Shown: positions 10,471-22,864, counted from the stretch's first letter. The stretch: DNA of 64,000 nucleotides from Symsagittifera roscoffensis (GCF_963678635.1 NC_087064.1:30721740-30785739); one strand, 5' to 3'. Made by a program: numbers and translations. Notes: generated from the letters alone by a model not told the origin.

Positions 10471-10899
10471 TGTAATTAAAGCGGCACATTCTCCTAATCA
10501 GACTATCCTAATCAGCTTTCTGTATATAATCCTGCAGATAATGCTAAGGAAGTTTGTCGCGTAATTAACGCCTGGACAGACGCTGGCCTAGTGATAATGA
10601 CGACTACTCAACTCTAAACTGATAACATTTTTCGACTCCGAAGAAAAGGAATTCAAGAAACATTTAACCAAGTACACAAAAACAAACAGATAGAGTTAGC
10701 GAGCCCATTAGATTTTTTGAAGAAGAACGCGATCAACGAGTTGCAATTAGGTGCTCTACCTTGCAAAACTCTATCAGTAAATCAAACTAACAATAATTTA
10801 TATTGAGGTTTCACGGATGAGGCCAAAAAATTATCGGAAAAATTGAAACTCCTATACAACCAAATGGATGATTTCACGAAAGCTTCCAAATTTTTATAA
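10470..10899 (+). pseudogene. Degenerate coding fragment, unknown family
   Basis: From about 10520 to 10899 one plus frame gives a plausible mixed-composition protein broken by TAA near 10614 and TGA near 10804, ending at TAA 10897-10899. Readable parts include SVYNPADNAKEVCRVINAW and LASPLDFLKKNAINELQLG. A second frame just upstream (about 10450-10505) seems to continue it across a small indel beside a duplicated CCTAATCAG. It looks like a decayed gene or transposon protein. I do not recognise the family. Weaker coding-like fragments follow near 11380-11675 and 11960-12080. Confidence 0.3.
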
Positions 10900-13800
10900 C
10901 ACAAGAACACATACAAACCTTATTCAAAATTTTAAAAATGAGCAAACAGGTGACAAAATGTTTATTCCAAATTCATACTTTGAAAAAAATTTGTAGTACA
11001 GCAATACTGTAAAAAGCAACAATCTGATAGGCAATAAATTGGAACTTCCATTGACGTAGTTTTGTGGAACGTTATTTTCAGTAATCTCTTACATGTTAAT
11101 TGGCTCTGCATTGAAAGTTTGTGACAATAAACATACCTTAAAGATTATTAGTTTCACTTGAAAATTTGTGATCATAAACAATTCTAATCTCTGTCCTCAA
11201 AATTGCTTGGATTTCTGGACATCAATCTGTTCAAAGTTATTTTTTCAATTTCTTCTTTCTGTTTTTTTTCATCAAACGAAAAACATTAGAGTTACTAACA
11301 CAAAATTTTTTCAGGTTTTATTGTAGAAAAAAGTCATGTTGTAGTCACTCCTAAACTTTCGGGGCTCCTAATCTAACATTGCTCAAGTCGCTGATAAAAA
11401 CTTGCTCAAGTCGAGGAGAAAAATTATTTACATTCTACAAATTACACATACGTCAATCATTTTTAGAGACATTCCATCGGACTCATAAAAATGGACAACA
11501 AACTAATGTTACGATTTGCGGGTACAGCGGCAGTGATGATGCTATTACACAAAAATTGTCCCGTTCAGTCTGGAATGATATTATTACCAGAATCTTTCTG
11601 GTAGCTCCGTTAACCGTCGGATCCAAATTAACCGTCGGATCTGGTATCACGGGAAAATTGTTGCAAATGCCTTAAAGCAGGTGAAAGGCCTCATCTACCA
11701 AACGTACACAAACGTACACATCCTTTAGTGTACAAACTTTAACTGGATTATCATCCAAAAATAAATTACTCAGATAGGTGACGGATAGAAAAACTTGCAA
11801 ACCATGTCATCGAGCAATTGGAATTAAAAACGTAAGACGTCGCTTTAGTAAACTCCGGTTGAAAGAAACCAGGAATCTCTAACAGAAACATCGCATAACG
11901 TGTTGTACTTAAAATTCTGACCCAGAAATAAGTCAAAAATTGCTATCTCTCCCTCATATTCAGGATCCAGAACTCACAGAGTGTCTCAAAAAACAGTACC
12001 CTTCTAGAAAAAGGACAATCCAAGCCGCAAGTACCGAATTCAACCATAACGACGGACGACATTTATACCCACAGTTTATTTAGCAGAGGACGAAACTTAT
12101 AAACTACCTTTTTATCCTTCAAATATGAGCGGTTGGGAATGATCAATGGGAAGGCTTCCCTTGAACAATCGTCGCTAGCGAGCGTTTTATCTCAAGTTTA
12201 GAAGTTCTGAACTCTCGAAAATCAAAAAATTTGGTTGAACTAAGGCCACTAATTCTGATAGTAAAATAGAAATTTTAAACATAGGTGATGACTACAACTC
12301 AAGGTCCAAACAAAACAACCCATCCGGGTGCCCAATTTCAATCAAGACCACTACACACGAAGAAAACGGACCAAAAAACGTCAACTACAGCAACAAGGGC
12401 AAAGAATACAACTCAAGCTAACAACTCTCGGGTACTATCGACATAACTATGGACAGCCCAGTAGTTTTCCTCCTAGGAAGCTGAGAACTCAAACCAAGGT
12501 GGTTATTTTAACCCCTCTCGACCTCAAAAAAATGTCGGCCCTTCTTAATTCTTTGGTGATCGGTTGGTTGTAGATTTTGTAGGTTAATCAGGACATCGAG
12601 GCTGAAACTCAAACCCGTTAAACTTGGACTCAAGTGACACGGCCAATCAGTACGGACACCAATCAGTACGACTTTGATGAACCAGCGTTTCATCTCTCCA
12701 AGGCAGTAGTAAAAATAGGTTAAGACTTTATCTAGCTCAGCTCAGTTATTAGTTCCCTATTAAACTTCAATAAACTCAGAGAGGGTTTTTCATAAGTTTG
12801 CAAATATTGAAAACCAATGGAAAAGTATAAATATATGGTAACATGTTATGCAAATCATGTCAACCGATAATCAACAAGAACTGGAAGATTGATTTATAGA
12901 TTATGTATCTGAATTTTTGTGCTTTTCTGATAATTTTTCCTACTTTCGTTTTTTCTCTAAAGTTACCCCCAAAAGTAGCGCTGAATTTCTTGTTAATAAC
13001 ATTATTATGGCATTGAAAAGACGCATTTGATTCGTTATTAGGGCAACTCCAGCTTCTCATTGTACACACACGCATATGAAAAAATACTAATAATAGACCT
13101 TTCATGCAATTTTCTGTACGAATGGAATTGTATGGAAAGTGTATGACTAGCATTTTTTCATATATGGAAATTGTATGACTATCATATTTGGTCAAGACGA
13201 GACTGGTCTGAATAGATTGGATATTTTTTCCGTTAGTAATCTTTTCAGTGCAAAGAAAATTTTTGAAAATAGCTTCAAAAATCGAACGCGGCTTTCTAAT
13301 GTTTTTGACTGAAAAAATTTCATCAGAAAAAAAAATTACCTAAAAAACAAGGAGAGCCAGTGCAATAATCACAGAACGTTCCAACCAGAGTCTTTTAAGA
13401 ACTGCAAAATAAAGGTTTTTTTCGTCAAAAATGGTAGTTTTTTCTGCGTGATATGACGAAAATGTGAGGCAAATTCATAATTTAGGCATGTTCGACAGAC
13501 ATAGTAGCTTAGGCAAACAAGACAACAGTTTTTGAGAAAAAAAAGATTTGAAAATCTCTTTCTATTATGACATTCAACCTATTCTGATGATTTTTTTTAT
13601 TACCTGGTTTGCGTGAAAACAGAAAAAAGACACAATCAAAGACAAAGTTCCTACCATTTTTAAATGGTCAGAAGAGCAATTACCATACAGCCGGCTTTCT
13701 GTTCTGAAAACACAGTATGATTGCGACAGTAATGTTACCGCCTTATTATAATTTCGCAAGTCCAACTCTGTGTCTGTGTTGACATATTTTAAACAAAAAA

Positions 13801-14596
13801 GGTCAAATCAAATTTAACTCTTGGAAAAAGAACAAATTTGAATCAAAAATCTTTCAGATTTGTAAGAAAAAATCTAACAAACTTGCTCCGTCGACCTCCT
13901 TTTTATTACCACCTCAACCTCTGATTTTTGCTGTCGGTCGTGCAATACTTCTGCGGATGTTGGCATTTCTAAACATGAGTGTTTGACAATTCCCCAAATC
14001 AGATTTTTAGGTGAACTTGTCCTTGCTATGTTTGAAAAAGCGGTGTTTGAATTTCGCCCAAATTACTCCGTATGCTATCACTCTAACTATTTTAGTTATG
14101 TCGACTACATCTGAGGCTAATTAATGTTTTGTTTCAGTGCGCATTACAACGAGTCTTCGTTTCAGTGTTTGAATTTTTCTTTCAGCTATTCTAATTGGCT
14201 TGTGGTCGTCTTTATGTGCGAAGAACAAATAAATATTATTTGTTTCTACTTATTTCACTGCTATAACTAATGTGCTGTTTGAAACACCCTTGGCTGTGGA
14301 AATTTTTGACCATTTCTCTACTGCTACTAAAATATATACTTTTTTCAATAAATCGTCTGGTAACGGTCCTGCGAACTAGAGTTGAGCTTCATCAGTTGGT
14401 TCAACAACAGGTAGCTTGCTCTGTTCATTGTTTGCAATGCTGAGCCATCTGCACTGATGACCGGTGAGTTTGAATGAACCAGATGTGTTCAAACAGATCA
14501 AGTACTCACACATCCGGCCGACCAGCGATCCTAGGTGGGTCTACGATGATTGCTACCGAGCACACCGTCTGATGCAATTGTGTGGGTAATACGATT
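10900..14596. other. Gene-free stretch with scattered repeat fragments
   Basis: No gene is supportable. ORF-like openings near 11379-11675 and 12328-12573 begin with TTG or GTG and show no domain. A degenerate copy of the GCTTATCATACAATTT-type repeat lies near 13080-13190. A copy of the ~560-bp dispersed family described at 29905-30475 appears to cover roughly 13370-13690. Confidence 0.4.
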
Positions 14597-15479
14597 CCCG
14601 CACTCAGTAAAAAGAAAAAATAACCGATTATATTACAACTATAATCGTATTTTTAGCAAAATTATATTTAATTATAAAGGCCAATTTTAGATAAAATTTT
14701 TGGTGACATTTTAATAAATTATAATTGATTATAATTTTTCCGAAAATTTCTTATAATCTATTATTATAGATTATAATCCTTCTTTCTATCAAAAAAATAT
14801 CTCACAAAAAAATCAATTATAATGGATTATAAATTAGCTATTCTGCATGAAAATACAGAAAAATCAATTTAATCAAAGTTTAAGCTATAAGCAGGGGAGG
14901 ATCTAGGACTTTTTCGGGGGAAGGGGGCAGATTTTCAAAAAAAAAAATTGAAATTTTTGTTTTTGTCGTAATTTTTTTAAGGCTGGCCAAATTGATTTTA
15001 TGAGCTATCCTAACTCACTATAAAGACCACATTTTGATCAAATTTTCTGCCATGCAGGCGAAATTCTTAAAAACAGGCCAAAAAAGGAGTTTTTAGACAA
15101 TTTCATGGAAAATTTTGATCTAAAAGTTGCGTTTTTTCGGCCCGCTCTCGCCCCCTCAAAATTAGTACATATTGGCGCCAAAGGCGCTTTCAGAAAATTC
15201 CTGGGCGGACACTTTTTTTTCAGTAAATCTTAGATAGTTCAAAGGAGGATACCCCTTCATTATAAGGTATAAAAATTCAATAAAGTTTGAGAAAAAGTTT
15301 TTTTTTAATAATTGATTATAATCGATTATAAACGATTATAATGGTGTTCTTTTTTGTTTCAAAAAATAGTAACATTATAATCCATTTTTAATCGATTATA
15401 ATCAATTTTTTGAAATTTATGGAGACTGACATTAAAAATCCATTATATTCTATCATTTTCTCTTTTTACTGAGTGCGGG
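14597..15479. mobile_element. TIR element with iterated ATTATAATCGATTATAAT motifs, with a nested element
   Basis: The ends are inverted repeats: CCCGCACTCAGTAAAAAGA at 14597-14615 and its near-complement (TCTCTTTTTACTGAGTGCGGG) ending at 15479. The interior is filled with many variants of the palindrome ATTATAATCGATTATAAT at 14620-14880 and 15305-15435. The middle (14892 to about 15265) is a separate element starting CAGGGGAGGATCTAGG, inserted later. No transposase is encoded, so this is a non-autonomous MITE-like element. The target-site duplication is not clear. Confidence 0.7.
14892..15265 (+). mobile_element. hAT-like MITE copy nested in the preceding element
   Basis: Begins CAGGGGAGGATCTAGG and aligns by eye over most of its length with the better-defined copy at 26950-27376, sharing blocks such as CAAATTTTCTG, the GGCGCCAAAGGCG stretch and a terminal GGA-CCCTT block. 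Its right terminal repeat is not recognisable, so the end coordinate is approximate. Flanking 8-mers (GCTATAAG left, ATTATAAG right) agree at 6 of 8 positions. Confidence 0.6.
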
Positions 15480-17384
15480 TTAGTTCGTCAAAGATTCAAC
15501 AATATTCTTGCACATTGAGTCTAGTCCAAATGGAATACCAATATGCATTGTACGAGTATCGCAGGGTTCTCTAATGTCGGTTTCATGTTCCAACCTACTT
15601 TGGTTGCTGCTGCGACAAAAATCCCGCCTAACGCTTCTCAAAGAATTTTCAGAAAATGTGTCTTCCTCAACTAATCAAAATCTATACCGACTCTGACGAC
15701 TACGTTGTTTGTTATCAGTTTATGGCTCATCTTGAGTTCTTGTGCCGAGATTGTCCTTAAGAGTGGTTCAATGTTTGGAAAGATTTTTTCTATTCTGGAC
15801 TGAATCGGGTGTTCACGGTTAACACAATACTCAAATAGATCATTGATCTGAATGGTCAATTCTGTCTGTTTTCCTTTTCCTTGCATCTGTTTCCTTTCTC
15901 TGATTGTCTCATTTACCGATTAGTGTGCATTTCTTCCTCCGGTGGCCATGTGAGTGCGGTGGTGAAGTCGACTTTTCACAGGTGGTGGATAAATTTCGTA
16001 ATTTTCATGTTTCATTTGGGGTCTGAAAGGCTTTGACTGAAACGCTTTCTACTTGCTTAGAAAGTTTGAAATTCGCTTGATTCTTCGATTGCCTTGTTAG
16101 CATTCTTCCATTTTCCTGGCTGAACGGAAGTAAGCCAAACGAACAGATGAACTTTCACGCATAAAAACAACTGATTAACAAAAATAAATTCTCACGCTCT
16201 GAGAGTCATGACGCTTCAACTGTGATCAACAGATACCTACCACAACTCATGGTGGTCAAGTTTGTAATCAGAAATACAGTTTTATAAAAGTAATCAAAGG
16301 TTTGCTCTATTCGGATCACACTCCTCGTGTGTTTATGTTTTCGTATGATTTTTCCTCAGTTCAACCTTCTTCTTTTGATTTTTATCATGATCTTCTGACT
16401 TAATGTTTTCGTAATGACTGCTGTTTCTTGTCTGTTTTATTTTTCGCTGGCATGATTCTTGGTGTACTTTGCGATCAGTTTTGGTTTAACAACTGTATAT
16501 AGTTTTTCTGCTGATTTTCCGTGGTATTTCCTGTGACTATAACGCTTAAAGCCTCCCAAACTATCTTGGCTGCTGATCTATCTAATCGAGTTTTTTGCTT
16601 TTCTAGTTGCCTCAAGGAATTTCATGCTTGCTATAAATTCAAGCGATTTCTTCTTGAACTCCTATTTTAAGAAAACTCTTCATAATCGTTCGGTTAAATT
16701 TGTCCCTATAGTTTCTGTGTCTACCTAAAATTTTAGTATTTTGTTGCTCCGACTTTCGATGGAAGTGAGAAATATATACGCTCTGGGTGGTTTTGTCTTA
16801 GTCAGGCCATTTTCGCTCATTTTGAGGCTCGATCACTGGACCTACGTGCACCCTGCCGTGCTCGCACACCACTATATTAGCGTGAATGATTGTTCAATTT
16901 AAACCAAATCTATTTAATCTAATTATTTTATAATTTGATGCCGAAAGCCTAACGCAAGAATTTTACACTTGGCAAAATGTCTCGAACAAAAAAATTGTTC
17001 CTAATTGATTTAAGGCAATTCATATACGACTCTGTTTTCATCATTTTAACAATGATATTATCAAGATACACACAGGTAAAGGGCAGTCGTTAACGTTCAG
17101 GGCTTTGCCCTGATACGAGCAGTCTTGTTGTACCTATAGCGTTGTGTTCTGCCACCTAATTTTGCTTTGCATTTAAAGATATTATTATACGATTATAATG
17201 GTTGTCTTAACAACAAGCAAAACGGATATGAGTTTTCAATAAAAGCTTTACAAGGATTGTAATCAGAGCAAAACTCAACGCTGAATCAATGTAAATGCAT
17301 CAATTGGTAGCAAGTTTTTTACTATATTTTACAATAAACCAGCGGTTAAAGTTTTCATTAATTGTCAACCCGCATCCAGTTTCA
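15480..17384. other. Gene-free stretch with a Helitron-like 3' end
   Basis: No gene is supportable. Near 16748 there is a TCCGACTTTCG..AAGTGA start-like motif. At 17098-17131 there is a hairpin (CAGGGCTTTGCCCTG) followed by ATACGAGCAGTCTTGTTG. The same pair of motifs recurs at 23968/25332 and 28945/29193, defining a dispersed repeat family. Confidence 0.4.
16748..17131 (+). mobile_element. Dispersed element with conserved hairpin 3' end, copy 1
   Basis: The left end resembles GCTCCGACTTTCGATGGAAGTGA and the right end is a stem-loop (CAGGGC, loop TTT, GCCCTG) followed by ATACGAGCAGTCTTGTTG. No coding capacity is visible. A terminal hairpin at a fixed distance from the 3' end, without inverted repeats, recalls Helitron/Helentron ends, but the canonical CTRR terminus is missing. 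Confidence 0.45.
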
Positions 17385-18110
17385 AGTGTTAATAATCGAT
17401 TATATTATAATTTTAGAAAAAACGTCTGACAGTCTTACAATCAAATATAATCAATTATAAAACATTATAATCGATTATAATCGATTTTTTTATCCGAATT
17501 TCTATTTCATATGTTTTACTCCATTATAATCGATTCAAATTGTTTATAATCCTTTTTTTGCCCCTTTTGTTTTCGATCTTGCACATAAATTGCTTTTATT
17601 TTATGCTTTTCGATGACGTTGATTCATGTGAAAAATGAGAAAATTAATTTAAGAGTTTTCAAATCAATTCAAATTTATAACGTTTTTGTTTTTTCATTTT
17701 TTTGATTATCGTTGTTTCATAATATGATTTTTCACCACTTAAATCATTTTGACCATTAAGTGATTTTACCACTTAAATATCAGCACACTGCTTTAGTTTC
17801 ATGATTTTATAGAAGAGTTATATTTCACCTACAGCGGTATTTTTTGAACTAAAATGAAGAGATCTCTATTTTTTTTTCGTGGTAAAATTTTGTGTGTTCA
17901 GATGAACCAAAGAGTGACAAAATTTCTCACTTTGAAAGATTCTTTGACAGAAAAAAGTATTTTAATCTATTATAATAGATTATAAAATGTTATAAGAGTT
18001 GATAAGAGATTATAAGAGATTTTCGAAAAAAAATTGTAATCAATTTTAATTGATTATAATTTATTATAATGTCGCGAAAAATGTTATCTTTATTATGGAT
18101 TATCAATCGT
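17370..18110. repeat. ATTATAATCGATTATAAT-type repeat region
   Basis: Many copies of ATTATAATCGATTATAAT-like palindromes occur at 17390-17545 and 17960-18080. The left end (CCCGCATCCAGTTTCAAG near 17371) is matched in inverse orientation near 38812-38850, which marks a TIR family end. A right-hand partner end is not seen, so the element is truncated or rearranged. Confidence 0.5.
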
Positions 18111-18811
18111 TTAAACATCTAAATCGAACGCTTATAATTAATTTTAACTTTGATAAACGTACATTAGAATTGTAATACAATCGATTATTTTTGCTTTTTT
18201 GAGTTTGGGAATGTGAGCCAATTTTTATTCCATAAAAATTTCCGTCAGTGTGCTGTCTTGAACAACTATCACTTAGAGAAATTTTTAGCCACAAATCATA
18301 TGTTTCGAGGGAATCTCACTAAATTTTTCTCATCAAAGAATCCCCTTTGTCACATTTTGAAGAGTCCATGAAAAATCTTTAAAAAAAACTTTGAAAATTT
18401 GGCAGGATTGTCGCAAGCATTTTGTAGATCAATGAAGATCGTTAAAAAAATTCGAAGAATGTTGAAGACAAAAAACAAACAAATAGCAAAGAGCTTCGAA
18501 TATTTACCTAAGTTTTGTTTTTAAAAATCCGGTAATTGTGAGCGCTTAATAATAAGTTAAAAGCGATGTAAAATTCGAAATTTCAAGTTTTAAGAGATAT
18601 TAATTGAAACCTTGCGACCATGAAATTACTAAAAATCAACAATACAACAATCAACTTTTGTACAAAATATTTTTAAAAATTCACTGATGATTTTCGTTTT
18701 GAAAGAAATTTATGGCAATAAAATGAGGCATTTATAAATGAAGACATGAGCTGAGCAACAAAATGAAGCTTCAGGAATATTTCGCATTTTACCACAGAAA
18801 CAACAATGCAT
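18111..18811. other. Gene-free stretch downstream of the methyltransferase gene
   Basis: AT-rich sequence with no supportable gene, RNA or defined repeat. Confidence 0.4.
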
Positions 18812-18817
18812 TTTATT
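18812..18817 (-). terminator. Poly(A) signal AATAAA of the methyltransferase gene
   Basis: On the minus strand AATAAA lies about 45 bases after the TAA stop of the FkbM-type gene, a normal position for a short 3' UTR. Confidence 0.6.
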
Positions 18818-18860
18818 CGGTAAGCTTGTTAATTAAGAGGAGCTGGAAAATTATACAGTT

Positions 18861-19859
18861 TTAACAGTTGGGTAAAGAGTAATTAGATGTTCCATACGTT
18901 TCGTCATCGATGTTGGATAATGTGAAGTCGCACGAAATTTCCTGCTTGTTTTTTCGCACATTTTCGCAAAACTGGGACAAACTTTTCATGGTTGTTTCTA
19001 GAAGGTTCGAGCTCGTCACTCGATCACGTAGTGCTTGATTTCTAGAATGCCATTCAATAAACAACGTGTTTATAAATCTTACAGCGCCTGAAAGCAGCAA
19101 GTCGGAAACCACTTCAATTTCCATACCTTCAATGTCCATTTTCATGAGAACTCTTGGAGGATTTTTCTCATCGATCGTTCCAACTTCTCGACAGCCGACA
19201 TCATTCCTCAGAAAATCGGCCAATCGGAGAAGACGAACAATTTTGTACTCGGCAGAATTGTGTTTGGCAGTTTTCATGATTTTTGGCGGCAAAACTCCCC
19301 CTCCCCATTCGTTTTTTAAGAACACGTCATCGGTGTAGAAAGTGCCAAGCCCGTTTCGGTTTGAAGCAGCTGTTTCAGTTAAGATGCTAACTTCCCAGCC
19401 GCATTTTCTATAACTAGTTTCAATCGTTTTCAACCAATAAGTGTGATGAGAGTTCGGCTCAAAACCAACAGCGCACACTTTTTTCGGCTCATCTGTCCTA
19501 AGGCGTTTGTCCGGAGGACCAAAAGTGTTGTCAAATAATTCAGATACTTTTGCCCCCGGGTATTTTTCCGGCTCAAAGAGCTTACGAATTTGAACTCCGA
19601 CATTTGTTCCAACGTCCAAATAAACATGATAACAGCCGTCCAAACTGGATTTTTCCCCCGTACTATCAGCGAGCGGCAAGCTTTTTTTAAACTCGGTAAT
19701 CACAGTCATTTTCTTTTCCAAGTCGCGATTATAAGCGTTCAAGTCGCAATCATTTGAAGATTTCATTTCATTTAAAGTGAAAATTTGAAACAGTATTATT
19801 ATTGTGCTTAGAAGTGTAGCAAATGAGAAAATGATTTTTATTAATTGGACCCTAGCCAT
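18861..19859 (-). CDS. FkbM-type S-adenosylmethionine-dependent methyltransferase, type II membrane protein
   Basis: Single-exon gene of 332 codons. The ATG at 19859 is the first in frame after a TAG a few codons upstream, and the longer frame to 19874 begins with TTG, so I chose this start. Residues about 5-27 form an uncleaved hydrophobic anchor after a short basic tip (MARVQLIK), predicting a type II protein with a lumenal catalytic domain. The SAM-binding motif is YLDVGTNVG (about residue 80). GFEPN follows near 130, then the MKMDIEG block with the acidic D-x-E-G typical of FkbM (Methyltransf_21) enzymes, and a final LFIEWH strand. The substrate, possibly a glycan or small-molecule hydroxyl, cannot be inferred. 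An intronless gene in an intron-rich region could be a retrocopy or acquired gene. Confidence 0.85.
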   Translation of the reverse strand: MARVQLIKIIFSFATLLSTIIILFQIFTLNEMKSSNDCDLNAYNRDLEKKMTVITEFKKSLPLADSTGEKSSLDGCYHVYLDVGTNVGVQIRKLFEPEKYPGAKVSELFDNTFGPPDKRLRTDEPKKVCAVGFEPNSHHTYWLKTIETSYRKCGWEVSILTETAASNRNGLGTFYTDDVFLKNEWGGGVLPPKIMKTAKHNSAEYKIVRLLRLADFLRNDVGCREVGTIDEKNPPRVLMKMDIEGMEIEVVSDLLLSGAVRFINTLFIEWHSRNQALRDRVTSSNLLETTMKSLSQFCENVRKNKQEISCDFTLSNIDDETYGTSNYSLPNC

Positions 19860-19874
19860 AATGGATTTTGACAA

Positions 19875-21091
19875 ATCCTAGAGTTGTTCCAGAATAAAAT
19901 TGTAAATACAAATTATTAATATCAAAAAAATATAATCATGAATTCAAGTAGTATAACAATTCATTAAGTATTGCTGAGATCAACGCAGAAGAAACAGCTT
20001 CGATTTTTAGTAAGTTAAGTAATGACTAGCGTTCCTGAGACAGGTAGCATAAGCAATAATAAACTCGTTCACGAATAAAGCACGTTACAAAAATTATTAT
20101 AAACGTACAATTTTGGCAGCGCCGATTCGAATGGCCACCGTAAGGCTTTACAAGTCTGTTTGCAAGTACCATTTGAGAGCAATTTAGAAGATCAGAATCA
20201 AGATTTTTGTTTTTATCCGATAGAGCCCTAACGTTTTGCATAAACCGTTTTTGTTGATGTAGATCGGAATCATATAGACCGACAAAGATTTTTTATAATG
20301 ATTTTTAATATGAAACAATCTGTTACTGATATTTTAAAAAGTTCAACCCAGTTGATGTGTGCCAACCCAGTTGTCAAAGTTTAACCCAGTTGTCTGTAGT
20401 GTGCCCCTTGTGTGTCTGTTTGTGTGACCCTAAGTGTCTGTATGTGCGCCCCCATGTAAACAGAGAGTTTACAGACAGGTAAAAATGAGCACAGAAGATA
20501 TCTAGAACAGAATATGTTTGGCGACAAAGGTGCTTTTAGAAAATTTTTAGGGCTGGTTGCCGAAAATGAATGTCATAAAATATTACCAAACGGGGACCTT
20601 GTGTTTGATGAGGGGATTGAATCTCTGGAGGAGGGGCACTGCATAAATAAATCAGTTTTATCTTCAAATTGAATGTGGCGCACGATTCGCCCTATTTTGT
20701 TCCTCTAAATATTAGTACCACATTTCGCTTCTCACTCATTTTCCCAATGCTTAACAAATGACCTTGTTTTAGAGATATTAGGGTCAAAACATTAACTGTA
20801 CGAGGAGCAAAACGTGCCACTAAACGTATGAGTGGCAAATATGTGTGAGGGGCTAACTGTGTGTCGACCCTTCAACTTGATGCGTGCTTGCCAGCCCGGA
20901 GGCAGAATCTGTATCTGAAAAAGCCTGGTGATTCTGGCGCGCGCATAGAGTGACAACCCCGGCATGGGTTTGAAAAGCTTGACGCCAAATATGTAAATGA
21001 TTAGATGCGAAATAAGTCAGCGTCGAATTGAGACATTAAATCTAGAGGGGCGAAATACGCGAAGAGCGACGTGTGAGAGATGCGAAACATA
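19875..21091. other. Gene-free stretch upstream of the methyltransferase gene
   Basis: No further gene. A degenerate hAT-like MITE fragment occupies about 20505-20660 (GGCGACAAAGGTGCTTTTAG through the GGGGATTGAATC block). Near 20345-20400 the phrase AACCCAGTTG is repeated three times. Confidence 0.4.
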
Positions 21092-22864
21092 TCATTACGA
21101 GGCCAAACTCTGCACTGGATAGACGCACAATTTTGTGTCTGTATGTTCTGTTCCTGGATTCCAGAGACAAGTCTTAAAATATGTTCCAAAATGTAAGTGG
21201 ATTCCACAAACAGAATTTCAGTGGATTCCGCATACATATACTTGTAACGTAATTTTTGTCAGCACAATTGTTTTGTTGCGGATTCCGCAACAAGAAAATA
21301 TAGCTAGTTGATCTGGATTCCGTAACTGTAAGTGGATTCCGACTTTTGTTCAATACTGAGCTTGTATATGAACAATTAAAAGCTGAACTGGAATTCTTAT
21401 CTCTAGCAATGCGGAGTTTAAAAGCAAAGACGTAACCATTGTCAGCGGAATCCACGAACAAGTCTTAAAACATTGGTTACCTAAATCGGTGGATTTCATC
21501 TTTTAGTATTTTGGAAACACAACACCGAACAATTTCAATATTTGGGGTCATTGAGTTGAGAGTGTATGGAACACACAGCATATCGACAAATTAGGTTAGT
21601 ATTTGGGATTGCGTCAATCCCAAATACTGATTTTGGAAGCATAACGCCGAATAAATGCAGTAATTGTGATCATTGTGTTGAGAGTGTATGGAAACACAAC
21701 ACACAGCATATCGCCAAATTAGGTAGTTCTGAATTCCGCAACTCTAAAAGGATTACACAAAAGGTATGTGGAATCCGCACATGTAAGTGGAATCCGCAAA
21801 AATTGTAAGCGGAATCCGCAATTGTAAGCGGATTCCGCAAACTGTAAGTGGATCCAGAATTTTGTTTATTACTGAACTTGCATGTGAACAATTAAAAGCT
21901 AGAGCTAGAATTCATATCTATAGCAATGCGGATTTTAAAGGCCTTTAACCATTAACAGCGGAATCCACTAACAAATCTCAATACATTTGTTAACTAAATC
22001 AGTGGATGTCACCTTTTAGTATTTTGGAAACACAACAGCGAATAAATTCTATATTTGGAATCATTGGGTTGAGAGTGTATGGAAAAACAACGCACAGCAT
22101 ATCGCCAAATTAGGTCAATATTTGAGATTGCGTCAACCCCAAAAACTAATTTTGGAAGCATAACGCTGAATAAATTCAATATTTGTATTCATTGGCTTGA
22201 GAGTGTTTGGAAATACAACGCACAGCATATCGCCGAACTAGGTCAGTATTTGAGATTGCATAAATTCCAAATACTCGTCAGTATTTGGAATTCCATCAAT
22301 CCTAAATACTGATGATCTCGTAGGTTCCGATTCTAGCGAATTGAGATTGAAGTTGAGATCGAAGTTGACAGGATTTGAGATCGAAGTTGGGTTGACAGGA
22401 ATTGAGACCAAAGGTTAGGTATTTCAAATGGTAGTAGATCAATTTAGTAATTCAGATTGATTTTTCTCTCAACCATCTAGTAAACAAAATATATAAATTT
22501 AAACGCTATACTACACACATACATATATGTAAGCGGAATCGCAAATAAAATGCGGATTCCACTTGCAATTTGCGGATTTCACTTGCAATTTGCGGATTCC
22601 GCTAACAGTTGCGGAATCCTCAACAGCTCTATTCAACTATACAAATGTCCTATTATTGGTTTTTGGATTCCACAGAACGTTCTGGATTCCACAAATACGG
22701 TTACGGATTCCCCAAAATTGCCTATTTTTGGAGCAATTTTGAGCGGTATAAAGTAATAGGTATTTGTTTGTGCAATCCAAAACAGCGAAGATGATCAGAG
22801 AAAAGTAGCAAAGTTGCGAAATCCGCTTACAATGCACGGAATGCTTAGTTTGGCCTCGTAATGA
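21092..22864. mobile_element. GCGGAATCCGC-motif TIR element, copy 1 (1.77 kb)
   Basis: Ends are inverted repeats: TCATTACGAGGCCAAACT at the left and AGTTTGGCCTCGTAATGA at the right. The interior has dozens of GCGGAATCCGC / GCGGATTCCGC or related GTGGAATCC motifs near both ends. A core of ~127-bp tandem units (for example starting near 21552, 21680, 22067 and 22194) contains GAGAGTGTATGGAA and CAGCATATCGCCAAATTAGG. No protein is encoded, so it is non-autonomous. The left 640 bp are nearly identical, in inverse orientation, to 34040-34683. No target-site duplication is obvious. Confidence 0.75.

Noticed and set aside
11379-11675. 98-codon plus-strand frame
   Set aside because: Starts with TTG, has no domain, and includes a small tandem duplication; not enough to call a gene.
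21174-21461. 95-codon frame identical to one at 34313-34600
   Set aside because: Identity comes from two young copies of a non-coding TIR element; the peptide is a reading of iterated GGAATCC motifs.
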